DNA of 64,000 nt from Anaeromyces robustus. Lineage: Eukaryota > Neocallimastigomycota > Neocallimastigomycetes > Neocallimastigales > Neocallimastigaceae. The translations under genes were made by a program, and so were the position numbers. Every line of letters starts with the position of its first letter. The first letter of the stretch is position 1. The notes below the pieces were generated by a model. It saw nothing but the letters and a program-made list of their open reading frames with translations, did no database searches and was not told where the DNA came from. Shown here one piece after another: positions 26,497 to 39,721 of the stretch. The stretch lies in contig MCFG01000009.1 in assembly GCA_002104895.1 (NCBI GenBank), forward strand, positions 197,501 to 261,500. The letters run 5' to 3'.

Positions 26497-28270
26497 GTAT
26501 TAGTATTATTATTATTGCTGTTGTTGTTATTATTACTATTATTATTATTATTATTATTATTGTTGTTGTTCTTGTTGTTATTATTGTTGTTGTTGTTGTT
26601 ATTATTAGTATAATTATGATTATTATTATTATTATTAGGAAGGATATTGGTTTTACTATTTACAATGGATGAATCAGTGACTGAAAAAGTGGTAAAAGTA
26701 CTATTATTTTCATCCATTATAGATGAATTTAATTTTGATAAAGTCATTTGTTGAGGAGATGGTATTCTTTTATTATGTCTTTTAAAAAATTTAAAACGAT
26801 GATTCTTTTTCTTAGTAAATATAAATCCAGTACCAGAATCTTCTTTCCTTGATTTTCTTGAATAATTTCTATTAGATGGCATTGGAATATAATCATTTGT
26901 TTCATTTAATCTTTCATAAGAGTTAATGATTTGTTTATTGTTATTAATATCACCTTCATTTAACATTTTCATTTCTTTTTGATTAAGGTCTTTATTCATT
27001 TTTGAGGTATTATCATCAATTTTAATAGGATTACCTTCATAGTAACTATTACTATCATTTGATAAACAGCAATGACAACAAAAACAAAAACGAATAACTT
27101 TTTTGATAGTTTTATATGTTTTATGTAAAAATGAACTATTATTAGAACTATATAATGATGAATTTCTCTTTTTACCTCTTGATCTACTACTTCTACTTCT
27201 ACTTCTATTTAACTCTATACTGCCTTTTCTTGAAGAAAACGAATAATGCTTAGATCTTGTTTTCGATCTTTTATTATCTAAATTATTATAATTAATATTG
27301 GATGTATTAAGGTCTATTTGACTATCACTTCCAGTGACTTCTTGTATATCATTACTTATATCTGTATCAGTTGTACTTGAATTACTAGTAGGTGTTTCAT
27401 TTTCAATTGTAGTATTTGTTGATGGTGAGGATAATAAAGCTTCAAGTTTTAAACGATTATTAATGACATTATTTCTTTTATTAGTTTCAATTTCATTATT
27501 TTCTAATAATTCTTTTAAATTTTCTTTTGAATTTGATTCCAATAACTTTGTAGTTTGAAGATTTGAGTAATCACTTTCAAAAAAGGGTGAATCTGAACAT
27601 ACCATATCACTGTGAGATGACATTGATTCTGAAGATATAAAAGTTAACTGGTTAATTAATTCATAATTTTTTGAAGTAAGTTGTGATAAACTATTGAAAT
27701 TTGTAGTATTAGTATTTATAGTCAATGAATTTTTATTATCTAAATAATTATTTCCAAAATTATTCTTTTTATAATTTAAAAAGCCACCAGATGGACTAAA
27801 TGAATTTTTGTCTGTTTTAATTGCTGTAAATTTATCACCTGCAAAAGATCCTCCTCCCATATAAGGACTAGTATTATTTAATTGTGAAACAAATGGATTA
27901 GTATATCTTATTAAATCCGAACCAACAGAACCTTTTCGTTCGTTAGGATAAACAACATTATCATTAATAGGATTAAGTAAATTATTTTTATTTTTTAAAC
28001 CATTTTCTTTATTAGAATTGCTATCATTATCATCATTATCATTATCATTACCATTACCATTATTATCATTATTATCATTATCATTATCATCCATTTTTTC
28101 ATAAAACTTGTCTAAATTTTTTATTTTCTTTTTACCCTTTGAATTTTTATTTTTTTCTTTATCATTATTATTGTTATTATTGTTATTATTGTTATTATTG
28201 TTATTATTGTTGTTGTTGTTATTTTCATTATTACTGTTACTATTATTATTATTACTATTACTATTATTAC

Positions 28271-28352
<82 letters not shown>

Positions 28353-29774
28353 ATTTTCATTATTTTCATTATTTTCATTATAATTATTATTATTTTCTTC
28401 GTTATTCTCTTGATTATCATTTTTATTTGTAAAATCATTATTATATTCAAATGGACTATTCATTCTACTACCAAATGAATAATCATTTATGGCACTTAAT
28501 ATATTAATTTCTTTCTTTTCATATTCGAAATTATTATCAAAAATATCATTAGCACTTTTAATTTTTGTAGGGCTATAAACTGGTGAAGTAAATTCTGGTA
28601 ATGATTTATTTTTAAAATTTGTATTTATAGTACCAGCACTATTAGGAAAATCATTAATGCTACGCTCTATATTTAAATTTAATGATTTTAATGATGGTAC
28701 ATTTTTATAAAATTGTTTTAACGATAATTTATCGAAATCTTTTGATAATACCTGTGTAGTTTTTATCGATTCATCTTTTTTCTTATTAAAATCTTCATTT
28801 AAAATTTGTTTATTACTATTGTCAGAAAATATTAAAGGTTTTACATCATCTACATACTTTAAAGATTTATTTACTAATAATGATTTTTCTGTAATTTTTT
28901 CATGATTTATATCACTATTAAAAGAAATACTAGAATTAATGGTATATGGTGAAGTTAATTTCTCAGTATCTGATTCTTGCTTTTCTAAAATATTTATCGA
29001 TTTATTAAAATTTAATAAAATATCATCATTATTATATAAAGTAGGTGAGGTATTTAAAAATTTTTTATTGTTATTATTATCATTATTATTATTGTTGTTG
29101 TAGTTGATGTTGTTGTTGTTGTTGTTTTTATAGATAATATTATTATTAATATTATTATTAATATTATTATTAATATTATTATTAATATTATTATTTATAT
29201 TATTATTTATATTATTATTTATATTATTATTTATATTATTATTTATATTATTATTTATATTATTATTTATATTATTATTTATATTATTATTTATATTATT
29301 ATTATTATTATATGAATATAATGTATTTAGTGAAGTTAATGAATTATGTTTAAAATTCGAAAAAGTAGAATCGAGTATATTTTTCTTATTTATATCATTA
29401 TTAAAAGCATAAGCATTATTTCTATTTTTAGAATATGGATTATTATTATTGTTGAGGTTATTTAATATATTATTGTTTATATTTGAATTAGCTAGTGAAG
29501 GGCTTGGATAAGAAATAGTACTACTTGAATTAGGTGAATTAAATTTAAGATTATTTAATGTAGTAGATGAATTAAATGATGTACGTATAGGAGATAGTGA
29601 TGTTCTTTTTAAATTATTGTCCATATTTAAAAAAGGATTATGATTTGATTTCTGAACATCATTTAATATCGGACTATTTATATTAGCTGAATATGGATTA
29701 TTATTGGTTTGATTATTATTATTATTATTATTATTAAAATCATTTGAAAAAGTATTTATTTTTTCCATTTTCAT
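23797..29774 (-). CDS. Large divergent protein kinase
   Basis: Four exons (25373..29774, 24279..25090, 24000..24114, 23797..23906) keep frame and give about 1812 residues. The catalytic domain is C-terminal: a glycine-rich loop GWGGNGYV (about residue 1303), the ATP lysine in VGIKF (about 1326), a helix-C glutamate in YEANIM, a hinge YFYLVLER, then an insertion of roughly 250 residues before the catalytic loop YLDYKPEN (about 1649), DFGMA (about 1671), SAPEIL and PEADIW. Exons 3-4 add the C-lobe end (LIFYYIC, RITIYEVCEHPFF). The HRD motif reads YLD, so the Arg is missing while the catalytic Asp, Lys and DFG are kept; an active serine/threonine kinase is likely. The N-terminal 1300 residues are Asn-rich with SPxR/TSP sites, a Cys cluster (FCFCCHCC, about 896), Arg-Ser and Lys/Glu-rich segments. 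Specific family not recognised. Confidence 0.8.
28246..28352 (-). repeat. PolyAsn tract in kinase N-terminal region
   Basis: An AAT array on the coding (minus) strand encodes the longest polyasparagine tract of the kinase. A second low-complexity block at about 29140-29300 encodes NINN repeats (AATATAAATAAT unit on the minus strand). Confidence 0.85.
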
Positions 29775-32508
29775 ATCATTAACAATAATTCTCTAAAAGC
29801 AATTTTATATCATTTATTAAAAGATTATGCTATTTATTTGTATTATGTCTGTTTCTTATTATATATTATAGAAAACTCTATGATTAAAATTAACTATTAA
29901 TTTGTATTATTTAATTACTCTATATCATTTTTTTATTAATAATTATTGAAAATTTTTCTGAAGTTTTAAATATAATTTATATTTTTCGATAAAATTTATA
30001 TATCATATAAAAATAAATAAATCTATATTTGATTTATTCAATTATTTATATGTATAATGTTAATTATACTTTATTTTCTTTTATTATAATAATCAATAAA
30101 TAAATAAATAAATTAAATTCAGATATTTTTTATTTATAAATAATTTTATTATGAAGATTAGTAATAGTTTAACAATTTATCCTTAAAATAATTAAATTTT
30201 TAAAGAAGTTTAATATAGGCTTTTCTGTAATAAAGTATAAAATAAATTGATAGCTTCTAAAATGAATATTAAAAGGATAATTAAAAAAATATTAAAAAAA
30301 AATTATAATAGAAATGTGATTACTATTTTTCAATAATATATTGATTTGAAATTTATATAATATATATACTTTAAATTATCTTATTGTATCAGTGAATTTA
30401 ACATTTATTATTATAAATATATTTATATCAATTAAAAAATTAGAAGTGTTATTATCGAGAATAATAGATTTCTGTTCTTTTTTTTTTTTTTTTCTGAGAT
30501 TTTCTATAATTAAATAATTTTTAAATATAAAAAAATTGTATTATCTAAAAAAAAAAAAAATACTATTAAATTATTAGATATTTCATTTGATATTATAAAT
30601 ATATGTAATATATGTAATTAAATTATATAATAAATTAAATTTAACATTCTTTAGAAATTATACACTATTTAGAAATTATATATACCATTTATATATCTTA
30701 TTTTTTGATAGAAAAAAAAAAGGAAATATGATTATCATAATAATATTATGATATTTATATATCAAAATAAATGGAATTTAAATAAAATTGTTATCAAATC
30801 ATTCTATAAATTATTCATTTATTATTATTATTATCTATAAAAGAAATTAAAATTTCAATTTTATAAATTAACTTTTCAATACAAACAAATAAATAAATAT
30901 TATAACCAAATGATATAAAAAATTTTTATAAATAAAATTTTTTATTAATTATTAATATTAATTTAATTATTTAATATATTATATATATTATATATATTTT
31001 ATATAATATTAATATATTTTTTTAAAAAAAAATATCTTGTGTGTAGTTTTTAGCCTTAATAGTGATTAAAGTTTTAAGAATAATTTTTTAATATATATTA
31101 ATATTATATAGTAAAAATAAATATATTTAAAAAACAAAAAATAAATAAAAATAAATAAAAATAAAAATAAAAATAAAAAAAATGAAATAGGATATAATAA
31201 TTATAATACAATAAGTAAATAATTTTATATTATTAAGTAATATTAAGTAATACTTAATAAATAATAATCTTATATATTAATATTTTTTATATTTTTTAAT
31301 AATTTTTATAATTATTTAGTAATAATAATTTTATGATAAAGCTTTTATCATCAAAAAAAAAAAATTAAAATAAAAAAAATTTTTAAATTTTAAATAATAT
31401 ATTATAATATAATTTAATATATTATAATAATAAATGATTTGTAAATACTCTTGTCGTTCTAATTTCACAGATTTATTTTAATATATTGTAATATATTTGT
31501 ATATATTTTAATTAATTGAAATTTAATACATAATTCTATTTAAAAAGTTTAAATAAAAATAATAATAAACTATAATTAATAATATCATATATGATTTTAT
31601 ATTACTATTATATAATATATTATTAACTATTTATCATATATTCATCCTTAAATTTAATATATTATTACATGTATGTTAATAAATATAAATATATAATTTA
31701 TTATATTATATTTATAATTAAAAATAGAAAAATAACAATAGATATATATTAATATAAATTATTATATATATTATAATATTATTGAAGTTATTTTTTAACA
31801 TAAAATTTTAAAAAAAAAAAAAAAAAACAGAAATATAAAAAAATATATATATATAAAAATAATAGTAAAATAATTCTATATATTAAATACAATACAATAT
31901 ATTAAATTTATATATAATGTTAAAAAAAAAAGAAAATTTTTAGTTAAATAAAAGATAAATAAAAATTTTTATACAACAAATACTAACTTATCTTTTATTA
32001 TTCAACTAAAAATTTTATTTAGCTTTTATTATTTAAGTATAAATTTTATTGTTAAATTTTTATACATAAAAATATTTTTTTTTTTCAAATTAAATTTTGT
32101 ATTAGATTTTTAAAAAAATTACTTAATAATAATTTATAATATTTTATAGAAAAATTATTTTTATTTAATTCCTATATAATTAAATAAAAAATATACACAA
32201 ATAAAAATTACTAATTTGCATATATATAAGTTATAAAATATATAAATGATTTAATATAATAGTATAATAAATTGATTCCATTCTATTCAATAAAATTCGA
32301 TGGCTTAAACTTTTTATTTATATAGTAATATTATTTTTAATAAGCATTACCTTAAAAAAATTATTTTTTTTTTGTTATTTTAAAGTAAATAATATTAAAA
32401 ATAAATTATTTTTAATACTTTAATTGTAATAATAAGAGTAACAATGACTTTTCTAATTATTAATAGATTATAATTCAAACAATAAAATTAAGAAACCTAA
32501 TATAAACT

Positions 32509-32558
32509 AAAATTTGCATTGACCTCAATAATATATTAGTGAGGTCAATGCAAATTTT
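32509..32558. repeat. Perfect 19-bp inverted repeat (hairpin)
   Basis: AAAATTTGCATTGACCTCA at 32509-32527 is followed by a 12-base loop and its exact reverse complement at 32540-32558. Seven of the 19 arm positions are G or C, which is high for this spacer. It could be a transposon relic, a hairpin RNA or a protein-binding palindrome; nothing decides between them. Confidence 0.85.
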
Positions 32559-33290
32559 AAATATGAGATATGGCTACACTAATTTTAATAATATAAGAGT
32601 TTATAATAATATTTTTTTTATAAATATTTAATATATTTCATCATTTTATGTTATGATACTTTTTCGATTTAGCATTAAATAAATGCAATAATTATACAAT
32701 AATAACTTCAAAATAGATTATTTATATTATTATTTTGTTTATTTAATTTATTATTTATTCATTTACTTATATAATTGATAAGAATAATAAAATTTATTCT
32801 CATAAATTAACTATCAAGAAATATGAAATCAATTAGAATTAATAAAGTTTAAAAATATGTTACACCAAAATTATTACTGATTTTAATAATATATTTTTTT
32901 CTAATATATTAATAAAAAAAATTAAAGTTAATATTAAATAAAAAAATTAATTAATAAAACAAAAAAGGAATAATTAATACAAAAAATAATATAAAATAAT
33001 ACAATAATTTAGAAAAAGTAGAAATATAATTCTTTAAAATAAAAAAATATATTTAGAAAGAAACTAATTATATTAAAATATGAAAAAAAAAATAATACAT
33101 GAACCATTTTATTAATATATTTAATGAATATATATTATATTTACTGAAAAATGAATAAAAATATATAAAATGATAGAAATAAATATGAGTTCTTTATTAA
33201 TAATTTTAAATTAAAATAAATATTTATAATAAATATTATGTGTTATAATGGTATTAATATATATACTCTTTTTTTTTTATTTTATACTCT

Positions 33291-33362
33291 TTTTTTTGTT
33301 TTTTGTTTTTTGTTTTTTGTTTTTTGTTTTTTGTTTTTTTGTTTTTTTGTTTTGTTTTGTTT
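33291..33362. repeat. TTTTTTG tandem array
   Basis: About nine T-run plus G units with the T-run varying from four to seven bases, just downstream of the GH114 gene. Confidence 0.8.
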
Positions 33363-33477
33363 TGAGAAAAAAAAGATAAGAAAAATATAATAAATGAAAT
33401 ATTAAACGATAAAATGTATAAAAGAATAAAATAAATAGTAAAAGATTTTTTTATTATATGTTGAATAAGTTATAATA

Positions 33478-34149
33478 TTAAATATAATAAATAAATAATA
33501 AATGAGTAATTATAATAATTAGTATAGTAATTATTGAAGAAAAAATATATTGACTGTCACTTGTAACATTTGTACCATTTAGCATAGCCATTTCTTTAAT
33601 ACACATATGAATCATATCATCTTTCTCTGGTACATAAGAAAGATAATTTTTTTGGACTAATCTATTTGGGTCTTTAATAATAACACTAAATCGTCTTCCA
33701 TAAACTGAAGTTTTAACTTTAACTAGGAAATCTTCATCACATGATGATCCATAAGCAACTGCTAAAACTGGTTTTTTATTTAAAATAAAAGAATAACTAT
33801 AAAAATAACACTCTTCATATACATAACAGTCTTCATTTATTGCAAAATCAAAATAAGGCTCTAATGTTATAACATTATCAATATCATTTTTTAAAGCTAT
33901 AGCTAATCCCCTCTTTCGAGCTTCAGAAGAAAGCCAAATATCATAATTAATTTGATCTTGTCTAGTTACAGGATCTCTCCATTTTTTAACACTTTCACTT
34001 AAATAAATATCTACATTATCAGGTTCTATTGCATCACAATGCTTTTCAACAGCCAAATCAAGTCTATTTATCATTAAAGGTTTAATAGCACTATAATAAG
34101 ATAAAATAGAATAAAAATATAAAGCAATAATGTTGTTGTTATTATGATG

Positions 34150-34182
<33 letters not shown>

Positions 34183-34762
34183 ATTTAATATAAATATCTT
34201 AATAAAGTCATTTCAAAAAAAAATTATCATTTAATTAAACTTATTATGAATTAAAAAATTATATATATCATAATTCTTTTACCTATTTTTAATATTTAAA
34301 TAATATTCATCCCAATCACTCATTTTATTCATTACTAAATTTGGTATTTTAAAAAATTTTTTGGTATCTGGTCGTCCTTTTTCTAAAGTTCCAGCTGAAA
34401 AATAACATATTATTTTATGACCATTTTTTTTAAGTTCTTTTATAAAATCAGCACTATGGTCAAATAAATCAACACCAAGTATATCTACTTTCTCATTACT
34501 TTTTTTTTTATCATTATTATTATAGTATTATTATTAAAAATTATACAAATTTATTATAATAATATATAATTAATTTTTAATTTCCATATATATATTATTT
34601 ATTAATATATAATATTTACATGTCAATTTCTTCAGAATTTGCATTAAGAATCCAATTCCACGTCATTCCAATTTTTGGTTTCCATACTTTTTTACTTGTT
34701 TTGGCTTGTTTAATCAATATAATATTTAACAAAATAATACTAAATAAAAATGAAAATTTCAT
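33478..34762 (-). CDS. GH114 family glycoside hydrolase, secreted, probable GPI anchor
   Basis: Exons 34620..34762, 34283..34498 and 33478..34090 (phases 2 and 2) give 323 residues. The N-terminus MKFSFLFSIILLNIILIKQA is a signal peptide. Then come the family hallmarks of the TIM-barrel GH114 group: WKPKIGMTW, VDILGVDLFD, KIICYFSAGTLE, RPDTKKF, AIEPDNVDIY (about residue 142), WLSSEARKRGLAIALKND, and FDFAINEDCYVYEEC (about 200). Characterised members are endo-alpha-1,4-polygalactosaminidases (EC 3.2.1.109), acting on galactosaminogalactan-type polymers; the conserved Asp in EPDNVD and Glu in INEDC fit the expected acidic catalytic residues. The C-terminus has NGTNVTSDS followed by a hydrophobic tail ending IYYI, typical of a GPI-anchor signal. 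Cell-surface or wall-associated carbohydrate hydrolysis is likely; the substrate is inferred from the family only. Confidence 0.85.
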
Positions 34763-34784
34763 TTTTTTTTATTTATTACATATT

Positions 34785-34823
<39 letters not shown>

Positions 34824-36212
34824 AATGACCAATTCAATCTAATTCAATTAGCATATTATTTAAAAAAAAAAGAAAGAAAATTAATTATTAATTTTTATTA
34901 TAAAACATTTTATATTTATTAAAGTTGTATAAAATAAAATGGAGAAATAATAAAAAATATACATATTTCATTTATATATTTAAGTATAAATTAATGTATT
35001 ACAATATAAAAAAACAACATATATATCATGTGATTGACTTTTGATACTTTTGAATGATATTAATAAAAAATATGTATTAATTTTATAATTTATTATATTT
35101 TTTATTATATTTATTTTATTTTTTATTTAGGCTTTATTAAATAATAATAATAACTTATTATTATTTTTTTAAATAATATTTTTTTTTTTTTAAATAAGGC
35201 TTAATATTAAATTATAGTACAATCGTATAAAAAAGATAACCTATAAATGAGAATTAAACATATAAACATATATAAAGTATTTAAATATAAGATAAGAAAT
35301 TTTCTTAAATGAATGTTATTTAATTAATTATTTAACTCTTAAGATTTTTTTTTAAAAATTTTTTTTTCATCTTTTAAAGTTAAAAAAATATATCTATATA
35401 TCTATATATCTATAAATATTATAGATTTTTAATGCACTATATTAATTAAATTTCATGTACAATTCAGTATTCTTCAATATAAATAAAATACGTAATTATT
35501 AATAATATTTATATATAAAGTAGTCATAATTAAAACTTTCAATTCATTTAATATTATATAAGTTAATAAAAAATTAAAAGTGTTAATTATATTTCAAAAA
35601 AGACTATATAATTAGTAATTCTATATATTTTTATTTAAATATTATAAGTATAATATAAAAATATATTAACATTAAATAAAAAACATATTAAAACAAAAAT
35701 TAAAAATAATTTATTTTATAGAGCATAATTATTCATAATAGAATTATCAGTAACAATATATATAATATTATAAAAATTCTTGTATATACGAATATATTTA
35801 GTATTTAGTATTTTTTATTATTTAATGAAATTTTAATTATAAAGATATAAGATTAATTGGTAAAAATGACCAAGAAAAAAAGTTATTGTTGTTACTAAAT
35901 AAAAGTATATTATATTTTAATATAATTAATTTATGATAATTATAAAATATTGTATCTTGTATATTATATACCATAACTTTTTTTCTTAAAATGATAAATA
36001 TATATATATGGGTATTTTTTTTTTTTTTTTTTTCTTGATTTTTTAAACTTTGGTTTTATCCTATTATTAAAATATTTTAATATATTTTAATATACAAATA
36101 GATATAATAAATATATATTAGATAAATTATAATGTTAAATATTATATATGTATTTAAAATATATAATTATTATTATTCTTAAAATATATAATTAAATACT
36201 ATGAATCTTTTA
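34763..36212. other. A/T-rich intergenic region
   Basis: Between the XAP5 and GH114 genes, both on the minus strand. It contains a poly(A) run at about 34790-34820 just upstream of the GH114 start. An alternative last exon of XAP5 (36043..36060) may lie here. Nothing else is visible. Confidence 0.55.
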
Positions 36213-36482
36213 TTACTTAATACTTACTTTAATAGTATAACTTCCATAGTTCTTTTCTGGATCGAAAACTTCCCATCTTGAAGCTGGGAAAATATGTTTA
36301 TTTCTTTCATACCATGTTCTTTCTACAACTTTACCAGCATGTGACTAATATATACAAATAGATATTTAATGATTAGAATTTATTATATCAAAATATTTAT
36401 TTTACATTTGTTTATATATAAGTATTTATATAAACATAAACAATAAAAATAAAAATAAAAATAAAAATAAAATAAAAATAAA

Positions 36483-36513
<31 letters not shown>

Positions 36514-38596
36514 TAAAAATAAAAATAAAAATAAGAAATAAGAAATAAGAATTGAGCTTACTTCATCTTTTTCTATAGAAGCATCATTTACAAGACGAAC
36601 ATCATCATGAACATCAAAACTGAATAATGGACCAGATTTTCCCCTTATTTTATTTACAATGAAATCATAAAATGTATAATGCTATTTATGATATAATAAA
36701 AATTATAATAATCAATAAAATATAATTATATATAGGTATTTATTAAGTTAATATCTTTTTCTATTTTTATTGTTTCATTTATTATAGTAAATACATATTT
36801 TATATATTAAATAGAAATAAAAAAATTATATATATATATATATATATTTAATTACATGAGGTATTATTAAATCTTCTTTAACATATAACAAATTATCAAC
36901 ATTTATATTTCTTATTTCATGAACTTGAGTACGACATTTATCTAAAAATTGGGCAATAGTATCTCCTTTCTTACACTATTTAATATAAAATATAATATTA
37001 AATAGTTTAAAAATTAATATTTTTTAAATAGTAAATAATATATTTAAATTAATTATATTATTGATTATTTCTTACTTCAACTTGCTTTCTATGTCCTGAA
37101 CCATCCCAGTAACTGTAAGTAACAAGAATTTTTTCATCTTTTTTTTTTTTAATTAATTAAATGTTATTTATAAATAATTTTAAAAAGAAATATAAAAGAA
37201 AAAGAAAATTGTTTTTATTAACACATTTATTAATTATTATATATATATATATTAGTATCATAAAGTAATTAATGAATTTAAGTATTTCTTTCTTTTCTTT
37301 TTTTTATTTTTCAATATGATAAATTATTTATATTTACCTTTAAGCACTTGTTGTTCTGCTAACCATTTTTCTTTCAATATTTCTTTTTCCTTTTTTTCTC
37401 TTTCATCTCTTTCCTTATCTGGTAAGAAACTTGTATTAACATCTGGATTCTTTTTTAATTTAATCTTTTTTATAGGTTCTATATTATATATTATATATAT
37501 ATAAATTATTAAAGTTAATTACAATATTCATTTCTTTCTCTTATTATCAAAAAAAAAAAAAAAAAAAAAAAGGAAAAAAAGAAAAAAAATAAATGAAGAA
37601 TCAGAGAGAAGATTTTTGATAATCATTTATAATAAGAAAATAAAATTATTTAATATATAAATTAAACAACACTGAAGATTATTTAATTATATAAATAATT
37701 TCAAAAATTTAATATACATATTATAAATTTTATTATCTATGATATCATTAAAATAAATCGATACATAAAAAAAATTTCATCATAATCTTCAATTATATAG
37801 TATTAAAAAAAATTGAATTATCCTTATATGTAACATACTTTCAATTACATCCTCTTCTTCTTCAAAATCCCCAAATGATAATTTCTGTTTCATAATCTTT
37901 TTCTTCTTCTTCTTTTTAGTTCTTTTTTTTTTATTATTATTATTGATATATTATTATTGTTAAAAAATTTTGGTTTTAATTAATGAATATATTTTTAAAA
38001 CAAATAAATTAGTGATTATTTTTATAATACGTTTTAATAAAACATAATTTTTGAAATTTAAAAAAAAGATAAAAAAAAAAATTGAATTTTTTAATTTATT
38101 TTAATTTGTTTTACTTTATCACTTCTTCCCCTTTTTTATTTTTTTCATCTATTTGTTCTCTAATTCTTTGAAAATCCTCAAGCATAACTAAACCAATGGT
38201 CCTCTTTTTTAATTCTGCTTCTGTAACGTCATTTTGAGTAACAAATTTATCATTACCTATTTTAATCCTATTATCCTTTTTTTTATTATAAAATAAAAAA
38301 TTAAAATAAAATAAAAAAAATAATAAAAATATAAAACAAAATAAAATAAGAATAAAAATAAAATAAAATAAAAACAAATAAAACGATAATAAAAGAAATA
38401 AATAAATAAATAAAAATAGATTAATAAATTGTTAATTAAATAATGATTAATATTATGAAAATGTTTATTATTTTTGAATTAATACTTTTGCAATTTGCAT
38501 TTTTTGTTTCTGATAATCTTCCAGCATTTGATTACGTCTTTTTTCTAATAAGTGCTGACGTGCACCTTCAGCACTTCCTCCTTTATACTCTGCCAT
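36213..38596 (-). CDS. XAP5/FAM50 family protein
   Basis: Eight exons (38486..38596, 38115..38275, 37839..37921, 37338..37478, 37076..37137, 36856..36975, 36562..36681, 36213..36344) keep frame and give 309 residues, the usual length for the family. Hallmarks in order: [14 protein letters not shown] at the start, [15 protein letters not shown], a Lys run with [87 protein letters not shown], and [23 protein letters not shown]5/FAM50 proteins are nuclear and associate with spliceosomal complexes and transcript processing in plants and animals. The last exon ends IKVSIK, but a consensus GTAAGT donor sits right after IK; splicing to 36043..36060 would instead end the protein in DKTKV. Confidence 0.93.
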
Positions 38597-38939
38597 TTTG
38601 ATAACTTAATACTGTTACTTTCTAATTTTCAATTAGAGAAGTAGTTCGGTAACCAAGATCTAAACTTCAAAACTTTTTTTGTAAAACTATATATAAAAAA
38701 AAAAATCAAAAATATATATTAATTTTAATTATAATATGAATTGATTAATTATAATTAACCATTTTTATTAATAAATAAATGAATAATATAATATAATATA
38801 TAAATTAATAAATAAATAAATATATAAATATATAAAAAACATAATATATTATGTGTTACCTTATTTTATTATAAAAATTATTTTATTAATTTAAAAAAAG
38901 AATAATGAAAAATAATACTCTTTAATGATAAAAAAAATA

Positions 38940-39187
<248 letters not shown>

Positions 39188-39721
39188 TCAAAAATATATG
39201 AAAATAAATGTTTTTATAATTAAAACTTTAATTCTTATAAATTCTGGATTGTTAATTGTTACCTCAATAGAAATAACTAATATATTTAAGATTTTTCCAT
39301 ATTAATTATTATTAATTAAAAATTATGGATATTATTTATTGTTTTATCTTTTTATTAAATAACATTTTTCATAAATATTAATAATTTATTTTTGACTTTT
39401 TTCATTTCTAAAACAAAAATATTTTTAAAAATAAATTATTTAAATACTATTATATTAAAAATTAATATTTATAATAAAAAAGAGTATTTATAAAGGATAT
39501 TTATATTTTATTTTAATATAAAATACAAATAAAATAATAATAATATAAAACAACAAAAATTGTCAAATTTTTATCAATTCAATCTCTTTAAAATATAATA
39601 AGGCAAAAAAGAGAATTTCAGTAATCATTATAATACCTTAAATTTTTTTTTTTTTCTTTTTTTTTATCCACTGTTTTTTAAGTGTACATATTATTTAACA
39701 ATAATTATTAATTTGTTGAAA

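Larger units (their letters stand above)
29775..33477. other. A/T-rich intergenic region upstream of the kinase gene
   Basis: A 3.7-kb spacer lying upstream of the kinase start and downstream of the GH114 stop. It contains a perfect 19-bp inverted repeat at 32509-32558 and a TTTTTTG array near 33291-33362. I see no exon with convincing composition or splice signals. Confidence 0.6.
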
